Part shown: positions 22,994 to 32,708 of the stretch, piece after piece
Layout: each line of letters begins with the position of its first letter
Numbering within the stretch: position 1 is the stretch's first letter
Assembly: GCA_028274465.1 (NCBI GenBank)
Contig: CM051458.1
Coordinates: 17,065,566 to 17,129,565 of the forward strand
Direction: 5' to 3'
From: Plantago ovata
Taxonomy: Eukaryota > Streptophyta > Magnoliopsida > Lamiales > Plantaginaceae
Length of the DNA stretch: 64,000 nt
The notes under the pieces: model-generated
The model's input: only the letters and a program-made list of their open reading frames with translations
Told to the model about the DNA's origin: nothing
Database searches by the model: none
Program-made: the position numbers and the translations under genes

Positions 22994-23269
22994 GTGGGTC
23001 CCAATTTTGGGACCCACTTATAGTTCTAAGGCAATTCAAACTCCAAGTAGATTTTGCCCAAGTGCATATGTTAATTCTAAATTAACATATCCTTTATAAT
23101 CGAACCTCCATTATATTTCCAAAATATAATCTTTAATTGTATTTACATAAAATACAATTAATTAGCCAATTCAATTAATAATTCCAAATTATTAATTGAG
23201 CCACCAAATATTATAATTAATTCCAAATCAATTATAATCCATCAATAACAATTAATTCCAAATTAATTG
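22994..23269. repeat. Hairpin series in B1 LTR, mostly with TTCCAAA or TTCTAAA centres
   Basis: GTGGGTCCCAA/TTGGGACCCAC (22994-23017), then ATATGTTAATT-CTA-arm (23066-23090), ATTATATTT-CCA-arm (23110-23130), TTAATTGTATTT and its complement (23133-23161), CAATTAATAATT-CCA-arm (23172-23198), ATTATAATTAATT-CCA-arm with one mismatch (23210-23238), CAATTAATT-CCA-arm (23249-23269). Stems are perfect or nearly so and differ from one another; the centre is mostly constant. Confidence 0.88.
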
Positions 23270-24174
23270 CGATTCCATCTTCAAGGATATTCTGATAGGC
23301 TGAATCACCACATAGTGTGACCCATTGGGCCTCATCGTATTAAGCAAGTCCTAGACTAGGCAACATGAAATTCCTAGACGGTTTCATTTTCAATATTAAT
23401 ACATGAGGACGTTTGAGAGGTTTCTCAAAGCTAACCCTTTCGTTGCGAAGTCTGTTGCGCTCAACGCGGCGATGGTAACATCCCTTTATCAGACTTGCTT
23501 GAATGCATCTAGGATCGATGAAGTGTCTATCCCAATAATACATCCACGGGCGTCTCAGGGAGTTGCTTGGTTAAGATATACTTATGACCATCATAATATA
23601 TCATTTGCACTGGCCAGTGACTTTACCAACACAACGATGCAGACTATGAACAGTACTCTCCTGTGCTACACTTGAGAGATGAATCCTTCACAGAATCACT
23701 TATCATCCCCATTTGTATGTAGCCATAATCCTGGATCGTGTCTTAGGTCAACTGATTATTCAGAGCTGTCATCGACGGGTCCACGAAGGATATGAGGCAA
23801 CAAATGTGATGATAAAGTCCTGTAAGTACAAAGGACGACTGGCATCACTTCGACAACTTACCGGTTCCCATAGACACTTCGGTGTAGGTATACATCGATG
23901 GGAGTGTCCGGTGGGTACTTCCATTGTTCGATAATCCTTCTTCGAACAACTATGCGCAGTTATGGGAACGTTTCTCGATTGTCCAACAATCCGTTCCGTG
24001 GCCGTGGGATCGACTCACACTTGCTCCAACAAGAATAACCTCCATGCATACTAGTCTCATCTGGTTCATTCAGACCCCTACATCCGAGATGAACCTCGAC
24101 TAGGGAGAGTTTGGGATAGATGATAACTCACATAGCTCCCACTATCTGTGTGATCGGTCATCTATCCGAGGGGA

Positions 24175-25560
24175 TGATGATGTCGGTTTTCACCAATTAA
24201 ATTTGTTTAAAAGCCAAAGAACACTTATCACTACACAAACTAGAGTGCAATGGCAAGTTTTCCCCGAGTGTCGTTCTCTCGGGACCTAACTTGGCTTTGC
24301 TTGTGGTTTTTGCTAGTTATTTCAGACAACGAGTTCAAGTTTTTATGGAATTGTTTTCTTAGAACAAAGCAAGGAGAAATCAGATTGTTGTAATCAAGTT
24401 TTGAAAACGGTTGGTGGTAGAGATCAAATACACATGCATGGGTTACGAATATGCTCACAAGTTCAGTGCGTAAAACCTTCGATCAAGTCTGCTAAGCAAC
24501 TCGTCTAGGTAACTTTCAAGACACACATCATAAAAGACCACTATCAATACTTTAGAGGTGCTTGTCACTAACACCATTTATCTAGCATGCTGCAAATCTC
24601 TAACATACAATCCTATAGCTTTCATTGACCAAGAGTTTGTCAGTATACTCAATTCGAATATATTTTATAGGCAACTAAGAATCATATGAAGGAATTTGCA
24701 GCAAGATTGAATCACAATCTCATGTAAGCATAAACATAACCCATAGCATGCATATTCTACATTCTACCACCAACACAAAGGATTTAGCTACTCATATTCA
24801 TCAACATAGACATCAAATCATATGAATTGTAAACGGAATACATCAAATCAAACTACTAGACAAGAGATAATGATACAATGTTACCACCAAGCTGTCACTA
24901 ATTGGTGGGTATTGATGAAAACCACTCCGTAGATGAAACAACAGATGCAATCCTATGCCAAAACCTTTAATCCAATCTAAAATACAATGTAATCTGAGTT
25001 TTCTCTGAGTTTTGGGGCTTAGGAGCTCTCCAAAACGAAGCTAGTGTTCAAAAGTATGGAAAAAGTAACTGAAGATCAGATTGAAGAAGGAAAATCCGAA
25101 AACGTAACCGCTGCCAAGCGGACCGCTTGGAGAGGCCAAGCGGAGCGCTTGGGCCCTCCAAGCGCTTCGCTTGGCTGCTGTGCCAAAGCTCCTGGAAAAT
25201 GAAGCGGAGCGCTTCACTATTCCAGGCGCTTAGCTTGGCTCCTGGGCAGATTTTTGTCTTCAAACTCAATCTTTTTGCCCTCGTACGGCCCTCGGGTGCC
25301 TTGGACTCATCCTTCTCAATGCTTATTGATGCTCAAACACTCACGAACAAGCCGTGGAGATCAAGGAACTTCAATGGGGCCATTTTCTATAAAAAAAGCT
25401 CGTTTTTAGCTCCAAAAACGCCATGTCGTACCTAAGTGCCTGAAAATGCAGAAAACAATAAACGTGACACTATTCTACAAAACTAACCAAAAAACAAGGC
25501 TAAAAGATAGCAAAAGAAGGTAAAAAAGACAAGATGAACGCGTAAAAAATACGTTCATCA
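24175..25560 (-). repeat. C1 3' LTR (1386 bp)
   Basis: Plus-strand ends TGATGATGTCGG and ACGTTCATCA. The minus-strand LTR start GATGAACG can pair with CGTTCATC a few bases later. It contains the CCAAGCG/CGCTTGG palindrome array (25114-25240). Confidence 0.93.
25114..25240. repeat. CCAAGCG-nnn-CGCTTGG palindrome array in C1 LTR
   Basis: Perfect copies at 25114-25130 (centre GAC), 25136-25152 (GAG) and 25158-25174 (CTT), followed by partial copies to about 25240. Arms are constant while the central three bases change. Confidence 0.92.
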
Positions 25561-27308
25561 AACTCCCCAAACCAAACCTTTGCTTGCCCTCAAGCAACAA
25601 ACTATCCTAAATGCAACACAAACCGAGGGCTTACTACTGTTCACCAAGCGAGACTTTTCCTCAAGAGAGGGCGAACCAATACTGGCTCTCATCAAACGAA
25701 GGAGGGTTCCCTAGAAAGATAACACTCCCCTATTCTACCTAGACTCTCAATGAATGAGTCTCCTTCAGCCACTTCTTGAATAGCAAGACGAGGGTGGTCA
25801 AGAACACGCCTTGGACAAAGGCGACACGAAACGAAAGATAGAGTTTACAACTCGATAACTTCACAATAACAAATATTTACATGACACTTGACACTTTACT
25901 AGACTGCTTTTCGGCTTGCAACGACCCTTCTTTTGCTTTTTGGGTCTTATTCTTTATTTTCCTTTTTTTTTTTTTCTTTTCTTTTTTTTTTTATATTTAT
26001 TTTTCTTTTCTTCTTCTTTTCTTTTTCTCTTTCTTTTTTCTTTTTTATATAGGGGCAAGCAGCAGTACTAAGTGTCAAAAACACCTCCCCAAACCTATTC
26101 GAAAGAATAGGTTTGAGCACAAAGACGAAAAAGAAAAAGGAAAGACTCTTTTACAAAGACACCTCCCCAAACCTATTCGAAAGAATAGGTTGGGACATAA
26201 AACAAAAAGAAAAAGAAAAAGAAAACTTTACAACGACTCAAAGACGAAAGACAAGTATAACAACGTAATCCCCTCCCCAAACTTATTCGATAGAATTGGT
26301 TTAATACAAGGAATCACACACCTCACACTACCTCCTTCCTAGGCATTTGGAAATCTCTAATCGAGGTGAAGAACTTGTCGCCTCTTACGTACATAATTAC
26401 ACGGGTTACAACCATAGACTCAAACGTGCATCATTTCATAAGGCCATCGTGAACCGCAGCAGAAGAAACACCACTCAAGGTGATGTCGAGACTTCTAAGC
26501 TTAACTAGTGCACATGCGAATGTGACAAACCAAGCGAGACAAGCCTCAAACTACTTGCGAAGTGATGCAACATATGATCAATGGTCATAAAAACTTAGTC
26601 TACTCAATAAAAAAGTTCAAAAGACTTGGCAATAAACTCCACACACAACAACGTGCAACAACTAATCTAGGGATGATATGCATGCAAAAATTTGAAAAAA
26701 CACGACAAATCACATGAACTTGAGTAAAATCAGGCATGTACGAACCACACAAGCATATAGTACTGAAAATCCAATACCCCCTCCCCAAACCTAAACTTTT
26801 GCTCGTCCTCGAGCAAAGAAAAGTTTAATGAAAAGGAAAAATTTGATTGAAAGTACACTTCCCTAAGATAAAGGTTCATGTCCAATCTCCTATACATGAG
26901 TAGTACCTGAAAGGACTCAAGAAACATGTGAAAACGGGTGCACAAAGGTGAGAAGAATGGAAAAAACGAGGAAAATCTGGATACAGGGTCCGGGGCCAAG
27001 CGGTCCGCTTGTCAAGCGGAGCGCTTGGGAGGCTCCAGGCACTCCGCTTGAAATTCCAGTAAACTTTTTTGATTTACTGAAGATTCAAGCGGACCGCTTG
27101 GCCCTTCCAAGCGCTTCGCTTGGCTCTGTTTCCAGATTTTCGATGTTTTTTCCTATCTTAATCACCTAAGGCACCGACAAACACTAGACTAAACGAATCA
27201 CGACAAAAGGCTCACAGGCCACAACTACTAAACAAAGAAAAATACAACCTCGGGTTGCCTCCCGAGAAGCGCCTTCGTTTAAAAGTCGTTGGCTCGACTC
27301 TTCACAAC
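25561..27308 (-). other. C1 non-coding 3' region
   Basis: No gene. On the minus strand it carries: a palindrome array (26997-27122), the hairpin TTGCTCG-loop-CGAGCAA (26799-26816) with AGGTTTGGGGAGGGGG, three AACCTATTC hairpins (26280-26301 imperfect, 26170-26191, 26092-26113), a polypurine tract (pyrimidine on plus, about 25930-26050), a block shared with family A around GATGAGAGCCAGTA, and the final TTGCTTG/CAAGCAA hairpin (25580-25597) next to the polypurine tract. Confidence 0.82.
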
Positions 27309-29619
27309 TCATGCGGGATTGATTTCGCCTCGGGTATTAGACTTCCCCCTCCAATTGCTTCTCAAAGCATCAATTCCCTGCACATCTTGACGAACATAAA
27401 GTGGACCAAAAAATCCTACAAGTTCGTTAGTATCAACATAAGCACATGAATTAACAATGGCTCGCAACGTGTGTTGCTTGCCATTTACCTCAAAGTGACA
27501 TGTTCGGCGATACATGTCTATGACCATATGCACTTTGTTGATGAAGGCTCTACCCAAGAGAACCACATCTTTGAGCTTAGCAGAAGATGTAGGCATAACG
27601 ATGAAATTAGTCTTCACCTCTACACCGGCAACCCTCACCGCCAAGTTCTCAATCACACCCAACGGCTTTTTCATGGACCCATCCGCTAATTGCACCATGC
27701 ATTTCATAGGTCTCAAGCCAGACAAACCCGACTCTTCATACACGTTCAAGGATATAACATTCACACCCGCTCCTGTGTCTAGAGTTGCCACTATTCCGTC
27801 CTTCTTCCCCAAGCCGATTTCATCATCGAAGCTCTCTTGGCTGGGCACTTCCACCATATCCACCATCTCATCCTCAGACGATGAGTTTTCTTTCACCTCT
27901 TCAACTATCGCATCAGATTGTGCGACAACTTCCTCTTCCATAACCACCTTAGGAGTCTCGACCTCCTCACTCACCTTGCAAGTTTCAGTTATCTTGCAAC
28001 TTGGCACCTCAACTAGTGCATTGTCTCTCACAACCGTGATCTCCACGAGCAAATCAGTCACCACGGTTATGGCCATAACCTTCTCCGTGTTCCTGGGAAA
28101 CATCCCTTGCACTCTACTAGCTCCCCGATTTATCAACTCTTGCAACTTCTTATATATGGAGGTTGCTACTACTAGCCTCAAGCTTCTCAAACCGCTGATT
28201 GTTAGTAGCTTCATTACGATAGTAATGCTCCATAAACTTATTCGTCTTCAACACAAGATCGTTGAGAGAAGAGACAAGAGGTGAAGGAAGCACCCCTCCA
28301 CCTTGTGGTCCCGAACTAGCAACCTGAAGTGGAGGTGTAGGATTAGAAGGCGGTGCTCCTTCATACCAATTGTTCCCATAGCTGAGACGACTTCTATCTT
28401 GAGTAGGCCCATGGGCATATTGATCCGGGTTATGAAGATAACCACGGTTGCCTTGATTCTGGTGCCCACCTCGGGGCACACGGTTTTGTGGCCTCATATT
28501 GCCATATCCTTGCCCGTAGTTCACATCTCCAACTACTTGCTCTCCCTCAGCAGCATACACTTCTTGACGGACATCGTTCGTGATATATTGCTCTCTAGCA
28601 AATTCGGAACGACATAAATAGGCCGGGTGCCCATAGTTCTTGCACACACCACAAACTTCCGTAGAAGGAGAAGGAACGCTTTGCCTCAAAGCTTGCTTCA
28701 CTTCATGGGCGAACCCATCGAAGGCATCTTGTTCTACCACTACCTTGGCCTCACCTCTTTGCTCCTTTTGGAGCACACGATCCCTCACATTCCGGTTTTG
28801 GGAATTCCGGTACATCATGTCCAGCTTCACTTGAGCTTGAGAATGAAGCAACTCCCCCACACTACCTCCACAAATACTATCCACTTGAGATTGAATCTCG
28901 GGATGTAAACCATTGTAAAAGAATTTGAGAAGCTGACCTTTATCATACCCGTGATGTGGGCATCGATGATGCAACCCCATGAATCGATCATAGACCTCGT
29001 GGAAAGGCTCATCATACCACTGCTCGAAGGAGCTAATTTGGCTCTTCATAGCCATCGTCTTGGAAGCGGGGTAGTAACGCTCCATGAACTTATCAAAGCA
29101 AAGATCCCATGTTGTCAAAGACCCGGCCTCCAAAGTATTAAGCCAAGCCTTTGCACGATCACCTAGCCCCATAGAAAAGACCTTCAAACGGAGATCATCA
29201 TCCGTAACACCAGCTCCTGGTCGCCCAAGATGGAGAACAAAATTCTCGAGCTCATTCAAGAACCCAATCACGTCCTCATTAGCCATCCCATAGAATTTGG
29301 GAAGTTGTTGGAACATGTGATTCTTGATCTCCAAGTTCCTTGTGGCATCATTGAGGACAATTGCTGGTCCTCTAGCCCCAACCGTAGGCTTAGTAAGTGT
29401 ACGTATAGGCCACTCTGCCATTTCACCTTCCAAGTAAACAGATTCAAGAATTGGCTCCAAAAGATAAGAAGAGGACTCTTCCCGAATATCAGATGTGGAA
29501 GCTCTAGATGCTACTCCTTCAAACTCGAGATTCAAATTCCTCCTTCTCCTTTGAAACAAACGATCGATCTCGTCTACAAAAGGTTCAATAATAGGTCTAC
29601 CCGTTCGGGTTCTAGGCAT
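27309..29619 (-). pseudogene. gag: C1 gag-protease region
   Basis: Athila-type Gag and aspartic protease. Order: MPRTRTGRPIIEPFVDEIDR leader, then GPAIVLNDATRNLEIKN, FQQLPKFYGMANEDV and GLGDRAKAWLNTLEAGS, then RCPHHGYDKGQLLKFFYNG, a zinc knuckle CGVCKNYGHPAYLC (C-x2-C-x4-H-x4-C), a Gly/Asn/Gln-rich linker (MRPQNRVPRGGHQNQGN), a coiled segment, and the protease with ATLDTGAGVNVISLNVYE, VQLADGS and LLGRAFINKVHMVIDMY. About 770 codons. No polymerase follows. A relative of the family A protein, roughly half identical by eye. One or two breaks. Confidence 0.9.
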
Positions 29620-29737
29620 GCACTCGCCTGAAATGAAGAGTAGTGAGTTTCCATGTCAAAAAGAAACAAAGACAGAAGGCAAAGAAGAGATGTAGGCTGA
29701 AAAAAGCAAAACAAAAACACCAACCAAAGGAGTTAAG

Positions 29738-29755
29738 TCCCCGGCAGCGGTGCCA
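29738..29755 (-). promoter_or_regulatory. C1 primer-binding site (tRNA-Asp type)
   Basis: On the minus strand TGGCACCGCTGCCGGGGA, three bases from the 5' LTR. It differs at two bases from the tRNA-Asp complement found perfectly in C2 (50893-50910). Confidence 0.85.
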
Positions 29756-29758
29756 AAT

Positions 29759-30637
29759 TGATGATGTCGTTTTTTCACCAATTAAATTTGTTTAAAATCC
29801 AAAGAACACTTATCACTACACAAACTAGAGTGCAATGGCAAGTTTTCCCCGAGTGTCGTTCTCTCGGGACCTAACGTGGCTTTGCTTGTGGTTTTTGCTA
29901 GTTATTTCACACAACGAGTTCAAGTTTTTATGGAATTGTTTTCTTAGAACAAAGCAACGAGAAATCAGATTGTTGTAATCAAGTTTGGAAAACGGTTGGT
30001 GGTAGAGATCAAATAGACATGCATGGGTTACGAATATGCTCACAAGTTCAGTGCGTAAAACCTTCGATCAAGTCTGCTAAGCAACTCGTCTAGGTAACTT
30101 TCAAGACACACCTCATAAAATACCACTATCAATACTTTAGAGGTGCTTGTCAATAAAACCATTTATCTAGCATGCTCCAAATCTCTAACATACAATCCTA
30201 TAGCTTTCATTGACCAAGAGTTTGTCACTATACTCAATTCGAATATATTTCATAGGCAACTAAGAATCATATGAAGGAATTTGCAGCAAGATTGAATCAA
30301 AATCTCATGTAAGCATAAACATAACCCATAACATGCATATTCTGCATTCTACCACCAACACAAAGGATTTAGCTACTCATATTCATCAACATAGACATCA
30401 AATCATATGAATTGTAAATGGAATACATCAAATTCAACTACTAGACAAGAGATAATGATACAATGTTACCACCAAGTTGTCACTAATCGGTGGGTATTGA
30501 TGAAAACCTCTCCGTAAATGAAACAACGGATGCAATCCTATGCCAAAACCTTTAATCCAATCTAAAATACAATGTAATCTGAGTTTTCTCTGAGTTTTGG
30601 GGCTTAGGATCTCTCCCAAACGAAGCTAGTGTTCAAA
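29759..30637 (-). repeat. C1 5' LTR, partial
   Basis: Starts TGATGATGTCG on the plus strand and aligns with 24175-25055 until the scaffold gap. Confidence 0.92.
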
Positions 30638-30737
30638 NNNNNNNNNNNNNNNNNNNNNNNNNNNNNNNNNNNNNNNNNNNNNNNNNNNNNNNNNNNNNNN
30701 NNNNNNNNNNNNNNNNNNNNNNNNNNNNNNNNNNNNN
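30638..30737. other. Scaffold gap (100 N)
   Basis: Exactly 100 N between the C1 LTR and a plus-strand family B integrase piece, so the relation of C1 to B2 is unproven. Confidence 0.99.
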
Positions 30738-30916
30738 TCACTCTTCGATCAGATCGAGGAGGTGAATACCTTAGTGAAGAATTATCGATTACTTGGAAGG
30801 AAAATGGACTTCAATCGCAATGGACCCTCTGGAACACACAGTTAAATTGGCTGTTTCTGAGCGGAGGAATCGAAACCCGTTATGACATGGTAAGATCAAT
30901 GATTGGATTCTCGACA
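30738..30916 (+). pseudogene. pol: B2 integrase fragment left of S1
   Basis: Contains the integrase block [13 protein letters not shown] and [10 protein letters not shown] found in B1 and B3. It ends where S1 begins. The last five bases (CGACA, 30912-30916) are the left target-site copy. Confidence 0.85.
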
Positions 30917-31083
30917 GGTTAGGAAACTTGTAATTTTGATGAGCAATTAACCATGCTAAATTAAGAACAGTCCAGTAACTAGTACTCTTAAGGTCCATAG
31001 GAATTTAGAATTTTAAGGACATTGTAAAAGAGGAACGTTTGCTGATGACTTAGATAGGTGTTAGATAAGTTATTTCTTTTGTG

Positions 31084-31270
31084 GATGACGTACTTTAATT
31101 TCTGAAGAAATTAATTTATTGACACTTTGCGTATGATGTATTTTATTTTCTGAAAAGAAAATATCTTATTGATGCTTAGCTTTGATGTATCTTATTTTCT
31201 GAAAAGAAAATGACCTATTGAAGCATTTGCTGAAGATGTATTTTGTTTATTACAAACAAATTATTGAAGC
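31084..31270. repeat. Four degenerate ~50-bp units, each with a hairpin, in S1 LTR
   Basis: Units start GATGACGTA or GATGTAT and hold the hairpins AATTTCT/AGAAATT, ATTTTC/GAAAAT (twice) and TTTGT/ACAAA, ending near ATTGA(A/T)GC. The same block is at about 45139-45329 in the 3' LTR and inverted at about 60380-60590. Confidence 0.85.
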
Positions 31271-31309
31271 AAATAAGAAACCGGTCAGAATCTTGAAGAC
31301 TTTTGAAGA

Positions 31310-31345
31310 TCTGAAGACTTGAAGACTTGAAGACTTGAAGATTGC
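31310..31345. repeat. Short GAAGACTT tandem repeat in S1 LTR
   Basis: Several copies of the motif TGAAGACT in tandem. The 3' LTR (about 45368-45413) has one more unit, so the run length changed after insertion. Confidence 0.9.
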
Positions 31346-31687
31346 TGAAGACTGGTAAGGCACGTGTTGCTCAGAAAGTGAAATTTTCAGCAACAGCATT
31401 GCATAAGTGAAAATCTGAAAGACAGAGTAGGTTGTGCTTGCTGAAACTGAGAATGAACACTTGCTGATGAACATATGTGACCTCTTGCTGAATGTACGTG
31501 ATTTGCGCTCCAATGTTACTGTTTGAATTCTATTCAAAGGTGCATTTAATGCAAAGCTTACACGCGAAGGACATGAAGACTAGAAGACAAACAAAGGTGC
31601 TGCTGCTGAAAGTACAAAAGCAAGATAGTGACATGTTAAGGAACAAAAGCCTTAGGATTTGAAATTCAAACGGCTCCTTACTTGCAC

Positions 31688-31696
31688 TATAAATAG
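31688..31696 (+). promoter_or_regulatory. S1 LTR TATA box
   Basis: TATAAATAG after CAC, a textbook plant TATA box, in the LTR middle; repeated at 45755-45763 in the 3' LTR. Transcription would start some 30 bp downstream. Confidence 0.75.
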
Positions 31697-32598
31697 AGGT
31701 CATCCGGCAAAGAGTTGAAGTGTGTCAACAACGTGATCAAACTCTCACTTGTGCTTAAAATCACAAACCTTCAAACACTCTTACTGCCATTGATCCGTTC
31801 CAAGACTTAAAGCTTGAAAAAGCTACTTGTGAAGAAGTAGAACAAACTCGGCTAAGAAATTAGTTAAGTGTTCTTTCTTTCGAACAAGAACAAGTCTTGA
31901 CACCAGAAACAATCAAACTTGTTTACTGCAAAGTATTCCAAGTTGTGTTTCTTAGATTACTTGTTGTAACTGAATAAGTTATAATTAAGTTATCTCACCC
32001 CAAAACTCTCTAACTGAAAATACACCCTTTCAGGCGTGATATTCAGGGGGAACTTAATCGAGCAAGCTTTGCTGATTAAAAGTACCAAGTTTGGTGGAGA
32101 ACAAGGTTGAGTTCTCTAGTTTAGGTTGGAGACAAAGCAAGTGTGCTTTGGTTTCTGTTGAATCGCTTTAGATAGGAGATTGTAAGGAACCTCAATCATA
32201 TCTTAGTGGATTCAGTCCTAGAAAGGACAAAGTGGATTAGTTGGGAGATTACGCCACTCTCAGATACCACTCTAAAAGCGTTTGTGTGATTTACTTACTG
32301 CATTTAGCTTTCAGCAAATTATATCTGTTTGTACACAGTCACTCACATCACTTGCTGAAACTCTTTACTTGCTGAAAAAGCACTTATTGTTTCAAAGACT
32401 TCCGCTCTCTGATTTTAAGTATCAGCAAACCAAGCTACTGTAAAGTAACTTACGCTTGCTGAGAAAGTTAAGTATCAGCAACCTCATTACTGAAAAGTAA
32501 TAAGTACTTGCTGAGAAAGTTTTAAACGACAAAAGTTTGAAAAGACTATTCACCCCCCCCCCTCTAGTCTTTTCTTGTTGTTTAAAGGGACCAACAAG

Positions 32599-32610
32599 TG
32601 GTATCAGAGC
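32599..32610 (+). promoter_or_regulatory. S1 primer-binding site (initiator-Met tRNA)
   Basis: TGGTATCAGAGC, two bases after the 5' LTR end. It is the standard copia primer site, complementary to the 3' end of initiator tRNA-Met. Confidence 0.95.
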
Positions 32611-32708
32611 AGGAGGTTCTTTAGCCTTCTGCACTGAACCTAGATCCCCTTAAGTGCTTTCCGTAAATCACTTTCACTTGATCAGTTTGGTAGTGCTTTG
32701 CTGACAGG

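Larger units (their letters stand above)
16145..24174 (-). mobile_element. B1: Ty1/copia element (Tork/Angela type), minus strand
   Basis: Minus-strand order: LTR material (22532-24174), leader (21306-22531), gag, protease, integrase, reverse transcriptase, RNase H, polypurine tract, LTR (16145-17152). Integrase before RT is the copia order. The lineage call comes from [55 protein letters not shown] and STEAEYIAASEASKEAVW. It sits in the 3' region of A5 and is itself cut by C1 at 24175. Broken, with about six or more breaks, and its LTRs are rearranged relative to each other. Confidence 0.88.
22532..24174 (-). repeat. B1 5' LTR material, cut by C1
   Basis: Matches 16394-16920 of the other LTR but carries about 1.05 kb more (22672-23726), including a likely TATA palindrome and a run of AT-rich hairpins. 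The outer end of the LTR is missing because C1 begins at 24175. No coding sequence seen. Confidence 0.78.
24175..30637 (-). mobile_element. C1: family C gag-only Ty3/gypsy element, minus strand
   Basis: Minus-strand order: 5' LTR (29759-30637, cut by the gap), primer-binding site, gag-protease, non-coding 3' region, polypurine tract, 3' LTR (24175-25560). It lies in the LTR of B1. No RT, RNase H or integrase. Over the ~880 bp both LTRs share I count roughly 25-30 differences (about 3%), suggesting about one to two million years under common plant LTR rates. Otherwise near-complete; the coding region has one or two breaks. Confidence 0.9.
30917..32596 (+). repeat. S1 5' LTR (1680 bp)
   Basis: Begins at the position of TGTTAGGAAACTTG (first base altered here) and ends GGGACCAACA. 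It contains a hairpin-bearing repeat block (31084-31270), short CTTGAAGA-type repeats (31310-31345), a TATA box and a C-run near 32556-32566. Confidence 0.94.

Noticed and set aside
22532-24174. Small host gene between B1 leader and C1
   Set aside because: Several short frames exist, but the whole stretch aligns to the B1 LTR at 16394-16920 and the rest is hairpin-rich and AT-rich.
31688-31696. Host promoter
   Set aside because: The TATA box is in the S1 LTR and is repeated in the other LTR; it belongs to the element.
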